From FEN-1219 sp036563665 (GTDB taxonomy: Bacteria > Pseudomonadota > Gammaproteobacteria > Steroidobacterales > Rariloculaceae), in assembly GCA_036563665.1 (NCBI GenBank), contig DATCLY010000029.1:1-64000 (forward strand): a stretch of DNA of 64,000 nt. Reading direction: 5' to 3'. The translations under genes were made by a program, and so were the position numbers. Below, piece by piece: positions 24,849 through 32,490 of the stretch (positions within the stretch are counted from its first letter, which is position 1; the number at the start of each line of letters is the position of its first letter). The notes beneath the pieces were generated by a model. The model searched no databases. It saw nothing but the letters and a program-made list of their open reading frames with translations, and was not told where the DNA came from.

Positions 24849-25241
24849 CTACTTCGCGCCGCTTTCCTTGTCGAGCTCGGCGAGGGCCTCCTTGGCGACG
24901 CGGAACGAGTCGACGGCCGCGGGCACGCCGGCGTAGATCGCGACTTGCAGCAGCACCTCGCGGATCTCCGTCTTGGTGGCGCCGTTCCGGATGGCGCCCT
25001 TCACGTGCACCTTGAGCTCGTGCGGGCGGTTCAGGCAGCTCAACATCGCGATGTTGAGCAGGCTGCGCATCTTCTTCGGCAGCTCCTCGCGGCCCCACAC
25101 CGCGCCCCAGCAGTACTCCGTGACGAGCTCCTGCAGGGGCATGTTGAAGTCGTCGGCCGTGGCGAGCGCCTTCTCCACGAAGTCGGCACCGATCACGGAC
25201 TTGCGGATCGCGAGGCCGCGTTCGAAGAGCTCCTTGTTCAT
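24849..25241 (-). CDS. Carboxymuconolactone-decarboxylase family protein
   Basis: 130 residues from ATG 25241, with AAGGAG 9 bases upstream. AhpD-like/CMD fold: LFERGLAIRKSVIGADFVEKALATADDFNMPLQELVTEYCWGAVWGREELPKKMRSLLNIAM and RNGATKTEIREVLLQVAIYAGVPAAVDSFRVA. It keeps the EYCWGAVWGRE and the KTEIREVLLQ patterns of 4-carboxymuconolactone decarboxylase, which converts 4-carboxymuconolactone to beta-ketoadipate enol-lactone in protocatechuate breakdown. The neighbours (VOC protein, LigW-like decarboxylase) support an aromatic pathway, but no other pca genes are here, so a general CMD-domain function is possible. Confidence 0.85.
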   Translation of the reverse strand: MNKELFERGLAIRKSVIGADFVEKALATADDFNMPLQELVTEYCWGAVWGREELPKKMRSLLNIAMLSCLNRPHELKVHVKGAIRNGATKTEIREVLLQVAIYAGVPAAVDSFRVAKEALAELDKESGAK

Positions 25242-25390
25242 CGGGTCGTTCTCCTTGGGGGTCGAGAATGGATGACACGCGTCGCGGCCGGCGTGCTCCC
25301 GCCTTGCGCCGCGGGCGCGACGGGGCGGGGGCGCCTGTCCGGGCGCGGCTGCAGGAATTGGTCGACGTGCTGCGCGGAGCACACGGCCGG

Positions 25391-26773
25391 CTACGCGCTC
25401 CTCACCAGGCTCGCGAGCTCGTGCGCCTGCGGCGCGTGCTCGATCGCCTCCACGAAGCGGCGGAGCGCCGCGGCCCTCTCGGCGCCGAGCGCCGCGGTGG
25501 CGGCCGCGTCGAATCGCGCACGCACGTCCGCGGCGCTCGCCGCCACGATCGCGTCCACGCGATGTGCGAGCGTGCGGCCGTCGGCGAGCGAGACGATCAC
25601 CTCGGCGCCCTGCTTCGCGGGGTACGCGCGAGTCAGCGCGTCGTCCACCTCGAGCCGCGCGAGGGCGGCGAGCCGGAGCACGTCCGGGTTGCGGGACGGC
25701 TCGTAGTTGCGCTCCGCGAAGTCGCCGCGCGCGAGCGCGGCGGCTACGTTGTACTGGATGCTCATCTTCGCCTGGAGGATGCGCTCGAACGGCCCCGCGC
25801 AGTCGCAGCCCGGATAATGCGCGGCCGCGTACGGCACGCGCACGACGATGCGCTCGACGCCTTCAGCGAGCGGGCCGTGCGCGGTCGCGAGCGCGTGCGC
25901 GGCTTGCGCCGCGGCCTGCGCGTAATTGCAGGCGGGCACGGGCTTGAAGAACACGGCGAGGATCTCGGGCCGGTCGGCGAACGGCGCCGGCACGGCGGGC
26001 TCTCTCGGCTTGCGGAAAGCCGCGAGCAGCCCCGCCTCGCCGTCGAGCGCCGTGGGCGAGGCGTACGCGCCCGCCATCGCGAGCTGCACGGCAGTCACGG
26101 CGTTGCGCGCGGCGAAACCCACGTGGAAGAACATCTCGCTGCCGCCGGTCGCGGCCCACTCGTTGTAGCCCGCCACCGTGTTCGCGGCGAGCGCGAGCGC
26201 GGCGGCTGCCTGCTCCTCGCTCGCGCCGAGGAGCCGCGCGCCCGCCGCCGCGGCCGCGAGCGGTCCTGCGATGCCGGTGGGACGGAAAGTCCGCGCCACG
26301 TCCACGTCGAGAATCATCCGGCCCACCTTGCCGCCGATCTCGTACCCTGCGGCGAGCGCGGCCACGAAGTCCTTGCCGCTCGCCCGCGAGGCCGGCAGCA
26401 GCGCGAGCAGCGCGGGCACGAGCACCGTGCCCAGGTGGCTCACGCTCCCGAGGTGCATGTCGTCGCGCACGAGGCCGTGCCCGAGCACGGCGTTCGCGAA
26501 CGCGGCATCCGCCGGCGTGGCGACGTCCGGCGTGCCGAAGATGCTCGCGGTGCCTGTGCCGCCGGAGGCGGCGCGCGCCACCGCCACGGCCTCGCGGCCC
26601 CAGGGCAGCTCGCGCGCGGCGAAGGCGGAGGAGAAGAGGTCGAGCACGCAGAGCTTCGCCTGCTCCGCGACGTCGACCGAAAGCTGCTCGTACTTCAGGC
26701 CCGCCGCGGCGGCCGCGAGGCGCCGTGCCAGCGGTGCCGCCGGGCGCGCGGCAGGGTCGACGGCGGCCATCAC
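25391..26773 (-). CDS. MmgE/PrpD family protein
   Basis: 460 residues. The MmgE/PrpD fold includes 2-methylcitrate dehydratase, iminodisuccinate epimerase and aconitate decarboxylase. The start LAAAAAGLKYEQLSVDVAEQAKLCVLDLFSSAF, DAAFANAVLGHGLVRDDMHLGSVSHLGTVLVPALLAL and VARTFRPTGIAGPLAAAAAGARLLG are typical. The C-terminal half (AFRKPREPAVPAPFADRPEILAVFFKPVPACNYAQAAAQAA) covers the small domain with the conserved FKPxPxC-like motif. The actual substrate is not known; PrpB/PrpC are absent, so a methylcitrate role is not supported. Confidence 0.85.
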   Translation of the reverse strand: MMAAVDPAARPAAPLARRLAAAAAGLKYEQLSVDVAEQAKLCVLDLFSSAFAARELPWGREAVAVARAASGGTGTASIFGTPDVATPADAAFANAVLGHGLVRDDMHLGSVSHLGTVLVPALLALLPASRASGKDFVAALAAGYEIGGKVGRMILDVDVARTFRPTGIAGPLAAAAAGARLLGASEEQAAAALALAANTVAGYNEWAATGGSEMFFHVGFAARNAVTAVQLAMAGAYASPTALDGEAGLLAAFRKPREPAVPAPFADRPEILAVFFKPVPACNYAQAAAQAAHALATAHGPLAEGVERIVVRVPYAAAHYPGCDCAGPFERILQAKMSIQYNVAAALARGDFAERNYEPSRNPDVLRLAALARLEVDDALTRAYPAKQGAEVIVSLADGRTLAHRVDAIVAASAADVRARFDAAATAALGAERAAALRRFVEAIEHAPQAHELASLVRSA

Positions 26774-26858
26774 GCGTAGAGCCGCGGCACGCGCCCGCGG
26801 CAGGCGCGGCGAAGCGGAGCGAAGCCGGCGTGCGGCGCGGCGCTCGCGACGCCGTGCT

Positions 26859-27743
26859 TCACCCGCGCACCTCTACGCCGGCCCACTCCTCGTAGAGCCG
26901 CACGATCTCGGTGAAGTCCGACTCCGGGCCGAAGCGGGCGCGGGTGGCGTTGTACATCTGCAGCACGGCGGAGCCCGCGATCATCGGCACGCCGAGCGCG
27001 TCCGCCTCCTGCACGCACAGCCGCAGGTCCTTGCAGAAGAGACCCGTGGCGAAGCCGAAGTCGAACTTGCCGTTCAGCACGGAGCGCGGGAATTTGTCCT
27101 GCGTGGCGCTGTTGCGTCCGCTGCCCGTGTTGATGACGTCGAGCATCTGGCGCGGATCGAGGCCCGCCTTCACGCCCATGACCACCGCTTCCGCCGACAG
27201 CACGAGCGCCGCGGCAGACAGCAGGTTGTTGGCGAGCTTCATGACCTGGCCCTGCCCCGCGCCTTCGCCCATGAAGAACAGCTTGCCGAACTGCTCGAGC
27301 GCGGGCTTGATCTTCTCGTAGACGCCGCGCGGGCCGGACACCATCACCGCGAGCTTGCCGTCGCGCGCGCCCGCCATGCCGCCGCTCACCGGCGAGTCGA
27401 TGTAGACGAGGCCGTGCTTGCCGATCTCGGCGGCCACCGTGCGGGCCATCTGCGGGCCGGTGGTCGAGAGGTCCACCACGTGCTTGACGCGCCCGCCGCC
27501 CACGAGGTCGAGCGCTACCTTCTGGACGACGTCGGGCGTCGGCAGGCTCAAAAACACCGTCTCCGCCGCGTTCGCCACGTCGCGCGCGGTGGCCGCCGGC
27601 CGCGCGCCGCTCTTCACGATCTCGTCGAGCGCCGCCCGCGAGGTGTCGAAGGCCGTGAGCGAGAAGCCCGCGTTGAGCAGCCGCCGCGCCATGTGCCCGC
27701 CCATGCGGCCGACGCCGATGAAACCGTAGTCCGTTGTCTCCAA
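26859..27743 (-). CDS. NAD(P)-dependent 3-hydroxyisobutyrate-dehydrogenase-like oxidoreductase
   Basis: 294 residues. Rossmann motif YGFIGVGRMGGHMARRLLNAG at the N-terminus; DSPVSGGMAGARDGKLAVMVSG holds the substrate-binding SGG; the catalytic lysine is in GQGQVMKLANNLL. This is the beta-hydroxyacid dehydrogenase group (3-hydroxyisobutyrate, tartronate semialdehyde, glyoxylate reductases). The C-terminal domain is full length. Transcribed with the MmgE/PrpD gene 85 bases downstream, on the same strand; the short gap shows nothing notable. Confidence 0.88.
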   Translation of the reverse strand: METTDYGFIGVGRMGGHMARRLLNAGFSLTAFDTSRAALDEIVKSGARPAATARDVANAAETVFLSLPTPDVVQKVALDLVGGGRVKHVVDLSTTGPQMARTVAAEIGKHGLVYIDSPVSGGMAGARDGKLAVMVSGPRGVYEKIKPALEQFGKLFFMGEGAGQGQVMKLANNLLSAAALVLSAEAVVMGVKAGLDPRQMLDVINTGSGRNSATQDKFPRSVLNGKFDFGFATGLFCKDLRLCVQEADALGVPMIAGSAVLQMYNATRARFGPESDFTEIVRLYEEWAGVEVRG

Positions 27744-27790
27744 GGTCGTTCTCCGTGTCTGCAGGATAAGAGGCCGCTGTCCTCGGCCCG

Positions 27791-27888
27791 CTGTGGGAGC
27801 GGCTTTCCGGCCGCGATCTCTACATCCGACGACGAGGAGGATCGCGGCTGGAAAGCCGCTCCTATCTTAAAGAGAGGCCGCTCCTATA
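27791..27888. repeat. REP cluster of three units
   Basis: A forward unit (TGTGGGAGCGGCTTTCCGGC at 27792), an inverted unit (GATCGCGGCTGGAAAGCCGC ending CTCCTATC near 27874) and a third truncated one (GAGGCCGCTCCTATATC, ending 27888). They fill the gap between the HIBADH-like and VOC genes, both on the minus strand. Confidence 0.8.
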
Positions 27889-27891
27889 TCG

Positions 27892-28296
27892 TCATGCTCT
27901 GAAGTTCAGCTCGATGGCGACGCCGTTCGGGTCGTGGAGGAAGAGCTGCTTGAGCCCGATGTCGTCCAGCTCGTTCCGATCGGGCTCGATGCCGTAGCGC
28001 CGCAGGCGCTCGAGCATCTCCTCGTACCCCGAGGCGTTGAAGGCGATGTGGTCCACGGGGCCCGTGCCCGGGGCCTTGCGCGAGAAAGGGATGCCCATGC
28101 GCGCCGTCCAGGCTTCGTACTGATCCCAGTCGCCGATGTGGATGCAGGGCGTGTCGCCCAGATAGAGCCAGTAGCCGTCGAAGTCGAGCGCGGGGCGGAA
28201 ACCCTCGGTGAAGCCGAGCGCGTCACGGTAGAAGTCCCGGGTCGCGTGGATGTCCTCGCTCAGCACGAGGTAGTGCTCCAGTCGCAGCAGCGGCAT
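27892..28296 (-). CDS. VOC-family (glyoxalase/dioxygenase-like) protein
   Basis: 134 residues. It opens with RLEHYLVLSEDIHATRDFYRDALGF, the first beta-alpha-beta-beta-beta module, and continues with GYWLYLGDTPCIHIGD, GPVDHIAFNASGYEEMLERLRRYGIE and LFLHDPNGVAIELNF. Metal ligands expected from the family are His8, His in VDHIAF and Glu in AIELNF, all present. Length is right for a single VOC domain. Candidates are lactoylglutathione lyase, extradiol dioxygenase-like or epimerase; the neighbourhood suggests aromatic metabolism. Divergent from the LigW-like gene at 28532. Confidence 0.82.
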   Translation of the reverse strand: MPLLRLEHYLVLSEDIHATRDFYRDALGFTEGFRPALDFDGYWLYLGDTPCIHIGDWDQYEAWTARMGIPFSRKAPGTGPVDHIAFNASGYEEMLERLRRYGIEPDRNELDDIGLKQLFLHDPNGVAIELNFRA

Positions 28297-28440
28297 CCGG
28301 CCCTCGATCGTCGTCTTCGCGTCGTGCGGCGCTTTCTCGTTGGATGGGCGTGGAGTCTACAATATCCGGCGCATTTCTCGCGCCGCGGACCACGGGGGAC
28401 GAGCGCCTGGCGAGGCGCGGTCGCTGCGTTCGGCGGCGCG

Positions 28441-28509
28441 AAGATCGCGGCTGGAAAGCCGCTCCCACAGGGGGGAGCGAGGATCGCGGCTCGAAAGGCC
28501 GCTCCCACA
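28441..28509. repeat. Tandem REP pair upstream of the LigW-like gene
   Basis: Two units in the same orientation: AAGATCGCGGCTGGAAAGCC...CCGCTCCCAC at 28441-28469 and GGATCGCGGCTCGAAAGGCC...GCTCCCAC ending 28508. Unusual for REPs, it lies between divergent genes, within the leader of the downstream gene, 25 bases from its ATG. The first 140 bases of the gap hold a TACAAT -10-like hexamer at about 28359, too weak to call a promoter. Confidence 0.8.
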
Positions 28510-28531
28510 CGGATCGGACGGAGGAGGCTCC

Positions 28532-29566
28532 ATGACGGCACCCGGCTACCTGCGCATCGCGACGGAGGAGGCGTACGCGCCGCCGGACCTGCTCGAGCGC
28601 TACCGGCGCGTCATCCGGGATCGTTCGATCGACGACCCGGGCTTCCTGAGTCTCATGGGCTATTTTCTGTTCAACGGGAGCCCCGCCACCAATGCGATCG
28701 TGGAGCGCCTCCAGGATCTCGGCGAGCGGCGCATCGGCGACATGGACGCGGCCGGCATCGCCAAGCAGATCATCGGCATCACGGCCCCGGGCGTGCAGGT
28801 GTTCGAGGCGGACGTGGCCACGGGCCTCGCGCAGTCCTACAACGACCAGCTCGCCGAGGCCGTGCGTGCCCGCCCGGATCGCTTCGCGGGGCTCGCGGCC
28901 GTGGCGCCGCAGGACCCGCCGCGGGCGGCGCAGGAGCTCGAGCGGGCGGTGACGCGGCTGGGATTGAAGGGCGCCATCATCAACTCGCACACGCGCGGCG
29001 AGTATCTCGACGATCCGAAGTTCTGGCCCATCTTCGAGGCCGCGGACGCGCTCGACGTGCCCATCTATCTGCACCCGCAGTCGCCGCCGAAGTCCATGGT
29101 GCAGCCGTTCCTCGAGAGCGGCCTGGACGGCGCGGTGTACGGCTTCGCGGTCGAGACGGGCCTGCACATGCTCCGGCTCATCGTGAGCGGCGTGTTCGAC
29201 CGCTTCCCGCGGCTCAGGATCGTGGTCGGCCACCTGGGCGAGGCCATTCCGTATTGGCTCTTCCGCGTGGACTTCTTCCACGCGCGCATGGTGCGCACGG
29301 GACGCTACCCGAACATGCGGCCGCTCCAGAAGAAGCCCAGCGATTACATGAAGGAGTGCTTCTACGTGACCACGAGCGGGATGGCGTGGGAGCCGCCGAT
29401 CCTCTACGCGCGCTCGGTGCTCGGCCCGGATCGAGTGCTGTACGCGATGGACTACCCGTACCAGTACGTGCCCGAGGAGGTCGCGGTCACGGACGGGCTG
29501 CCGATCAGCGAAACCGAGAAGAAGCAGCTTTATCAAACCAACGCGGAGCGCGTCTTCAAGCTGTAG
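28532..29566 (+). CDS. Amidohydrolase-family decarboxylase, 5-carboxyvanillate decarboxylase (LigW)-like
   Basis: 344 residues from ATG with GGAGGAGG upstream. It belongs to the ACMSD-type amidohydrolases: IATEEAYAPPDLLERYR at the start (EE motif), DLGERRIGDMDAAGIAKQIIGIT, VPIYLHPQSPPKSM (His ligand), LRIVVGHLGEAIPYWLFR (His) and VLYAMDYPYQYVPEEV (Asp). The IATEEAY start and the HLGEAIP stretch agree with LigW/gamma-resorcylate decarboxylases, which remove CO2 from hydroxybenzoates such as 5-carboxyvanillate. That would fit a lignin-derived aromatic pathway with the CMD and the C1 enzyme next door. Substrate not proven. Followed ten bases on by folD-like. Confidence 0.82.
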   Translation: MTAPGYLRIATEEAYAPPDLLERYRRVIRDRSIDDPGFLSLMGYFLFNGSPATNAIVERLQDLGERRIGDMDAAGIAKQIIGITAPGVQVFEADVATGLAQSYNDQLAEAVRARPDRFAGLAAVAPQDPPRAAQELERAVTRLGLKGAIINSHTRGEYLDDPKFWPIFEAADALDVPIYLHPQSPPKSMVQPFLESGLDGAVYGFAVETGLHMLRLIVSGVFDRFPRLRIVVGHLGEAIPYWLFRVDFFHARMVRTGRYPNMRPLQKKPSDYMKECFYVTTSGMAWEPPILYARSVLGPDRVLYAMDYPYQYVPEEVAVTDGLPISETEKKQLYQTNAERVFKL

Positions 29567-29575
29567 GTTCGTCGC

Positions 29576-30457
29576 ATGAGAGACAACAGGCTGTTGGACG
29601 GCCGGGCGATCCGCGATCGCATCCTGGCCGAGGTGGCCGAGCGCGTGCGGGCGGCCGAGCGCAAGCATCGCGTCGGCCGCATCGTGTCGGTGAGCATCGG
29701 CGAGCACAAGGAGGCGGGCGTCTACGTCCGCGGCCAGGCGAGCGCGGCCCGCAAGGTGGGCCTCGATTTCGAGGATCAGACCTGGCCCGCCACGCTGCGG
29801 CAGGAGGAGTGCAAGGCGCGGCTCGTGGCCATGAACGACGACCGCGACGTGCTCGGCGTGATCCTGCAGCGCCCCGTGCCGAAGCATCTGAACGTGCGCT
29901 CGCTGGCCTCCGCCATCCACCCGCTCAAGGATCTCGAGGGCATGAATCCCGCCTCGATCGGCGACATCGTCTACAACGACCTCGCCCTCGCGCCGTGCAC
30001 GGCGGCGGCGTCCGTGGAGCTCATCAAGGCCACGGGCCTGAACCTGCACGGCCTCGAGGTGGTGATGATCGGGCACTCGGAGATCGTGGGTAAGCCCGCG
30101 GCGTTCATGCTCATGGCCGAAGGCGCCACGGTCACCGTCTGCCACCACCTGACGCGCTCGGTGGCGGCGCACTCGCGCCGCGCGGACGCGGTGCTCGTGG
30201 CGGTGGGGAAGCCGAAGTTCCTGCGCGGAGACATGGTGAAGCCGGGCGCCGCGGTGATCGACATCGGCATCAATCAGGTCACGGCGCCTGACGGCACCAC
30301 CACGATCGTCGGCGACGTCGACACCGACGACGTGAAGGAGGTGGCGAGCTGGGTCACGCCGGTGCCGGGCGGCGTGGGGCCCGTCACGGTGGCCATGTTC
30401 ATGCGCAACGCCATCACCGCGCACGAGAAGCAGCTCGCCGCCGGCTGGCTCGACTGA
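29576..30457 (+). CDS. folD: Divergent FolD-type methylene-THF dehydrogenase
   Basis: 293 residues, family length. FolD carries out NADP-dependent oxidation of 5,10-methylene-THF and hydrolysis of methenyl-THF. Alignment by motif: SVSIGEHKEAGVYVRGQASAARKVGL, GVILQRPVPKHLN, HPLKDLEGMNPASIG and VVMIGHSEIVGKPAAFMLM, TVTVCHHLT, VAVGKPKFLRGDMVKPGAAVIDIGIN, PVPGGVGPVTVAMFMRN. The key Lys of YxxxK (Lys54 in E. coli) is Gln54, Gln98 is kept, and the catalytic Asp121 is Glu121; the binding region reads QRPVP instead of QLPLP. Those changes predict a loss of cyclohydrolase, with dehydrogenase possible. Ten bases from the LigW-like gene, so likely one operon and a dedicated C1-catabolic role rather than housekeeping. 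Confidence 0.85.
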   Translation: MRDNRLLDGRAIRDRILAEVAERVRAAERKHRVGRIVSVSIGEHKEAGVYVRGQASAARKVGLDFEDQTWPATLRQEECKARLVAMNDDRDVLGVILQRPVPKHLNVRSLASAIHPLKDLEGMNPASIGDIVYNDLALAPCTAAASVELIKATGLNLHGLEVVMIGHSEIVGKPAAFMLMAEGATVTVCHHLTRSVAAHSRRADAVLVAVGKPKFLRGDMVKPGAAVIDIGINQVTAPDGTTTIVGDVDTDDVKEVASWVTPVPGGVGPVTVAMFMRNAITAHEKQLAAGWLD

Positions 30458-30464
30458 CACCGCC

Positions 30465-31049
30465 ATGAAAGCGCCCGCGACGCTGCGCACCGCCCGCTTG
30501 CTGCTGCGGCGGCCCGTCGCGGCGGACGCGGACGCCGTGTTCGCGCGTTTCGCGAGCGACGCGGACGTCACGCGCTACCTGAGCTGGCGGCGGCACATCA
30601 CGCTCGAGGACACGCGCGCGTTCATCGCGATGAGCGAAGCGCAGTGGGACAGCTCGCCGGCGGGGCCGTATCTGATCGAGCGCGCCGAGGACGGGCTGCT
30701 GCTCGGCAGCACGGGCCTCGCGTGCGACGGCCCGTCGCGCGCGGAGACGGGCTACGTGCTCGCGCGGGATGCGTGGGGACAGGGCTTCGCCACGGAGGCG
30801 CTGCAGGCCATGGTCGAGCTCGCGCCGACGGTCGGCGTGCGGCGGCTCTACGCGCTCTGTCACACCGAGCATGCGGCGTCTGCCCGGGTGCTCGAGAAAT
30901 GCGGGTTCGTGCGCGAAAGGGTGTTACCGCGGCACGTGGAATTTCCGAATCTCGCGCCGGGCGAGCTCGCCGACGTCTTCTGCTACGTGCGCCGCGTCGG
31001 TCCGCTGTGGAGGCGGCTGCGCAGCGCGCTGTTCTTCTCGTCGCCGTGA
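30465..31049 (+). CDS. GNAT-family N-acetyltransferase (RimJ/RimL-like)
   Basis: 194 residues, starting seven bases after folD-like. RimJ/RimL-type pattern: LRTARLLLRRPVAADADAVFARFASDADVTRYL, GPYLIERAEDGLLLGSTGL and the acetyl-CoA site ETGYVLARDAWGQGFATEALQAMVELA, then ASARVLEKCGFVRERVLPRHV. Such proteins acetylate N-terminal or small-molecule amines; the target is not predictable. Likely transcribed with the two genes before it. Confidence 0.85.
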   Translation: MKAPATLRTARLLLRRPVAADADAVFARFASDADVTRYLSWRRHITLEDTRAFIAMSEAQWDSSPAGPYLIERAEDGLLLGSTGLACDGPSRAETGYVLARDAWGQGFATEALQAMVELAPTVGVRRLYALCHTEHAASARVLEKCGFVRERVLPRHVEFPNLAPGELADVFCYVRRVGPLWRRLRSALFFSSP

Positions 31050-31172
31050 CGCCCCGCCGCTCGTGCCCCGCGAACCCCGTATAGTAGAATCGCCTTCAGG
31101 GGGCAGCGAGGGAGACGGCGCGCCCGGCGTCGCAACGAACGTCTCCCCGCCCGAGGTTGGGGGGATAGGTAC

Positions 31173-31571
31173 ATGAGCTTCAACGGCAGATGGCTGTTCG
31201 CGGCGCTCGCGCTCGCGGCCGGCGCCGCCGCGCAGGCGCACCATTCGTTCACCGCCACGTACTTCGAAGATCGCATCGTCACGATCGAAGGCAAGCTCCT
31301 GCAGTTCATGTTCCGCAATCCGCACTCGTTCGTGCACGTGGAGGCGCCGGACGAGCACGGCACTCTGCGGCGCTGGGCCGTCGAGTGGGGCGGGGCGGGG
31401 CAACTGTCCGGCCAGGGCGTGACCAGCCAGACGCTGCGTCCGGGCGACGTGGTCACCATCGAAGGCAATCCGGGCCGCGACCCCAACGACTATCGCCTGC
31501 GCATGCTGTACCTCCGCCGGAACTCCGACGGCTTCGACTGGGGCCGGCGGCCCGGCGAGACGTTCAACTGA
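31173..31571 (+). CDS. DUF6152 family secreted protein
   Basis: 132 residues. Signal peptide (WLFAALALAAGAAAQA), then AHHSFTATYFEDRIVTIEGKLLQFMFRNPHSFVHVEAPDE, the DUF6152 hallmark: HH, VTIEGK, NPHS. Conserved histidines at the mature N-terminus and in NPH could bind copper or zinc. Near its start region is TATAGT at 31080-31085, a possible -10. First gene of the four-gene operon 31173-34312. It equals the N-terminal half of the fusion at 20334. No function is known. Confidence 0.85.
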   Translation: MSFNGRWLFAALALAAGAAAQAHHSFTATYFEDRIVTIEGKLLQFMFRNPHSFVHVEAPDEHGTLRRWAVEWGGAGQLSGQGVTSQTLRPGDVVTIEGNPGRDPNDYRLRMLYLRRNSDGFDWGRRPGETFN

Positions 31572-31599
31572 GAGCCCGTCCGCAAGGCACTCAGGCTCG

Positions 31600-32490
31600 A
31601 TGACCGTTCCCGGGCAGCGCCAGCGGCTCGTGCGGTGCCTCGGCATCGCGGCGTGCGTCGTCGCGGCGCTGCTGCTCGCCGCCCCGCGCGCCGACGCCCA
31701 GATCAGCATCGCGGGCGAGTGGGTGGGCCGCTACCACGAGGATCAGTCCGATCGCATTCCCGGCGACGTGCAGGGCGACTTCGCGGGCGTGCCGCTGAAC
31801 GACGCGGCGCGCCGCTATGCCGAGGCGTTCGACGTCACGCGCGTGGCCGTGCTCGAGCATCAGTGCCAGCCCTACAACCTGCCGCACATCTACCGCGGGC
31901 CGCTGCAGTTCCGTATCTGGGAGGAGAAAGACCCGCAGACGCAGGAGATCATCGCCTACCGGCAGTATCTCGGCACCTACATGCAGTGGCGCACCATCTG
32001 GATGGACGGCCGCCCGCACCCGCCGGAATATGCGCCGCACACCTTCATGGGTTTCTCCACGGGCCGCTGGCACGGCGACATCCTGACCGTGGAAACCACG
32101 CACATCAAGAAGGAGTTCTACCGCCGCAGCGGCATCCCGAGCAGCGACCTCACCACGGTGGTGGAGCACTACATCCGGCACGGCAACGTGCTGTCGCACG
32201 TGCTGATCATCACCGACCCCGTGTACCTCACGGAGCCCTACGTCACGAGCCAGGAGTTCGTGCTGCTCGAGCGCGGCAATCAGAACTGGCTATACAACTG
32301 CGAGTACGTGATGGAGGTGCCGATGCCGAAGCACGAGGTGCCCTTCTATCTGCCCGGCATGAACCCCTTCATCGAGGACTTCGCGAACAAGTTCGGCCTG
32401 CCGTTCGAGGCGGTGTTCGGCGGCGCGGAAACGCTCTACCCCGAGTACATGCCGAAGCTCGAAGCGCTCATGCAAGGGACGGCGCGATGA
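31600..32490 (+). CDS. GRWEGD-family secreted protein
   Basis: 296 residues from ATG 31600. A signal peptide (CLGIAACVVAALLLAAPRADA) is followed by ISIAGEWVGRYHEDQSDR. The central part TYMQWRTIWMDGRPHPPEYAPHTFMGFSTGRWHGDILTVETTHIKKEF carries the family motif as GRWHGDILTVETTH. LTTVVEHYIRHGNVLSHVLIITDPVYLTEPYV is the second conserved block. It is 29 bases downstream of the DUF6152 gene and overlaps the MBL gene by four bases, so the three should be co-expressed and may form a periplasmic complex. Function unknown. Confidence 0.82.
   Translation: MTVPGQRQRLVRCLGIAACVVAALLLAAPRADAQISIAGEWVGRYHEDQSDRIPGDVQGDFAGVPLNDAARRYAEAFDVTRVAVLEHQCQPYNLPHIYRGPLQFRIWEEKDPQTQEIIAYRQYLGTYMQWRTIWMDGRPHPPEYAPHTFMGFSTGRWHGDILTVETTHIKKEFYRRSGIPSSDLTTVVEHYIRHGNVLSHVLIITDPVYLTEPYVTSQEFVLLERGNQNWLYNCEYVMEVPMPKHEVPFYLPGMNPFIEDFANKFGLPFEAVFGGAETLYPEYMPKLEALMQGTAR

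Noticed and set aside
31080..31085. TATAGT as -10 of the DUF6152 operon
   Set aside because: No acceptable -35 at 16-18 bases upstream, so I mention it in the gene entry only.
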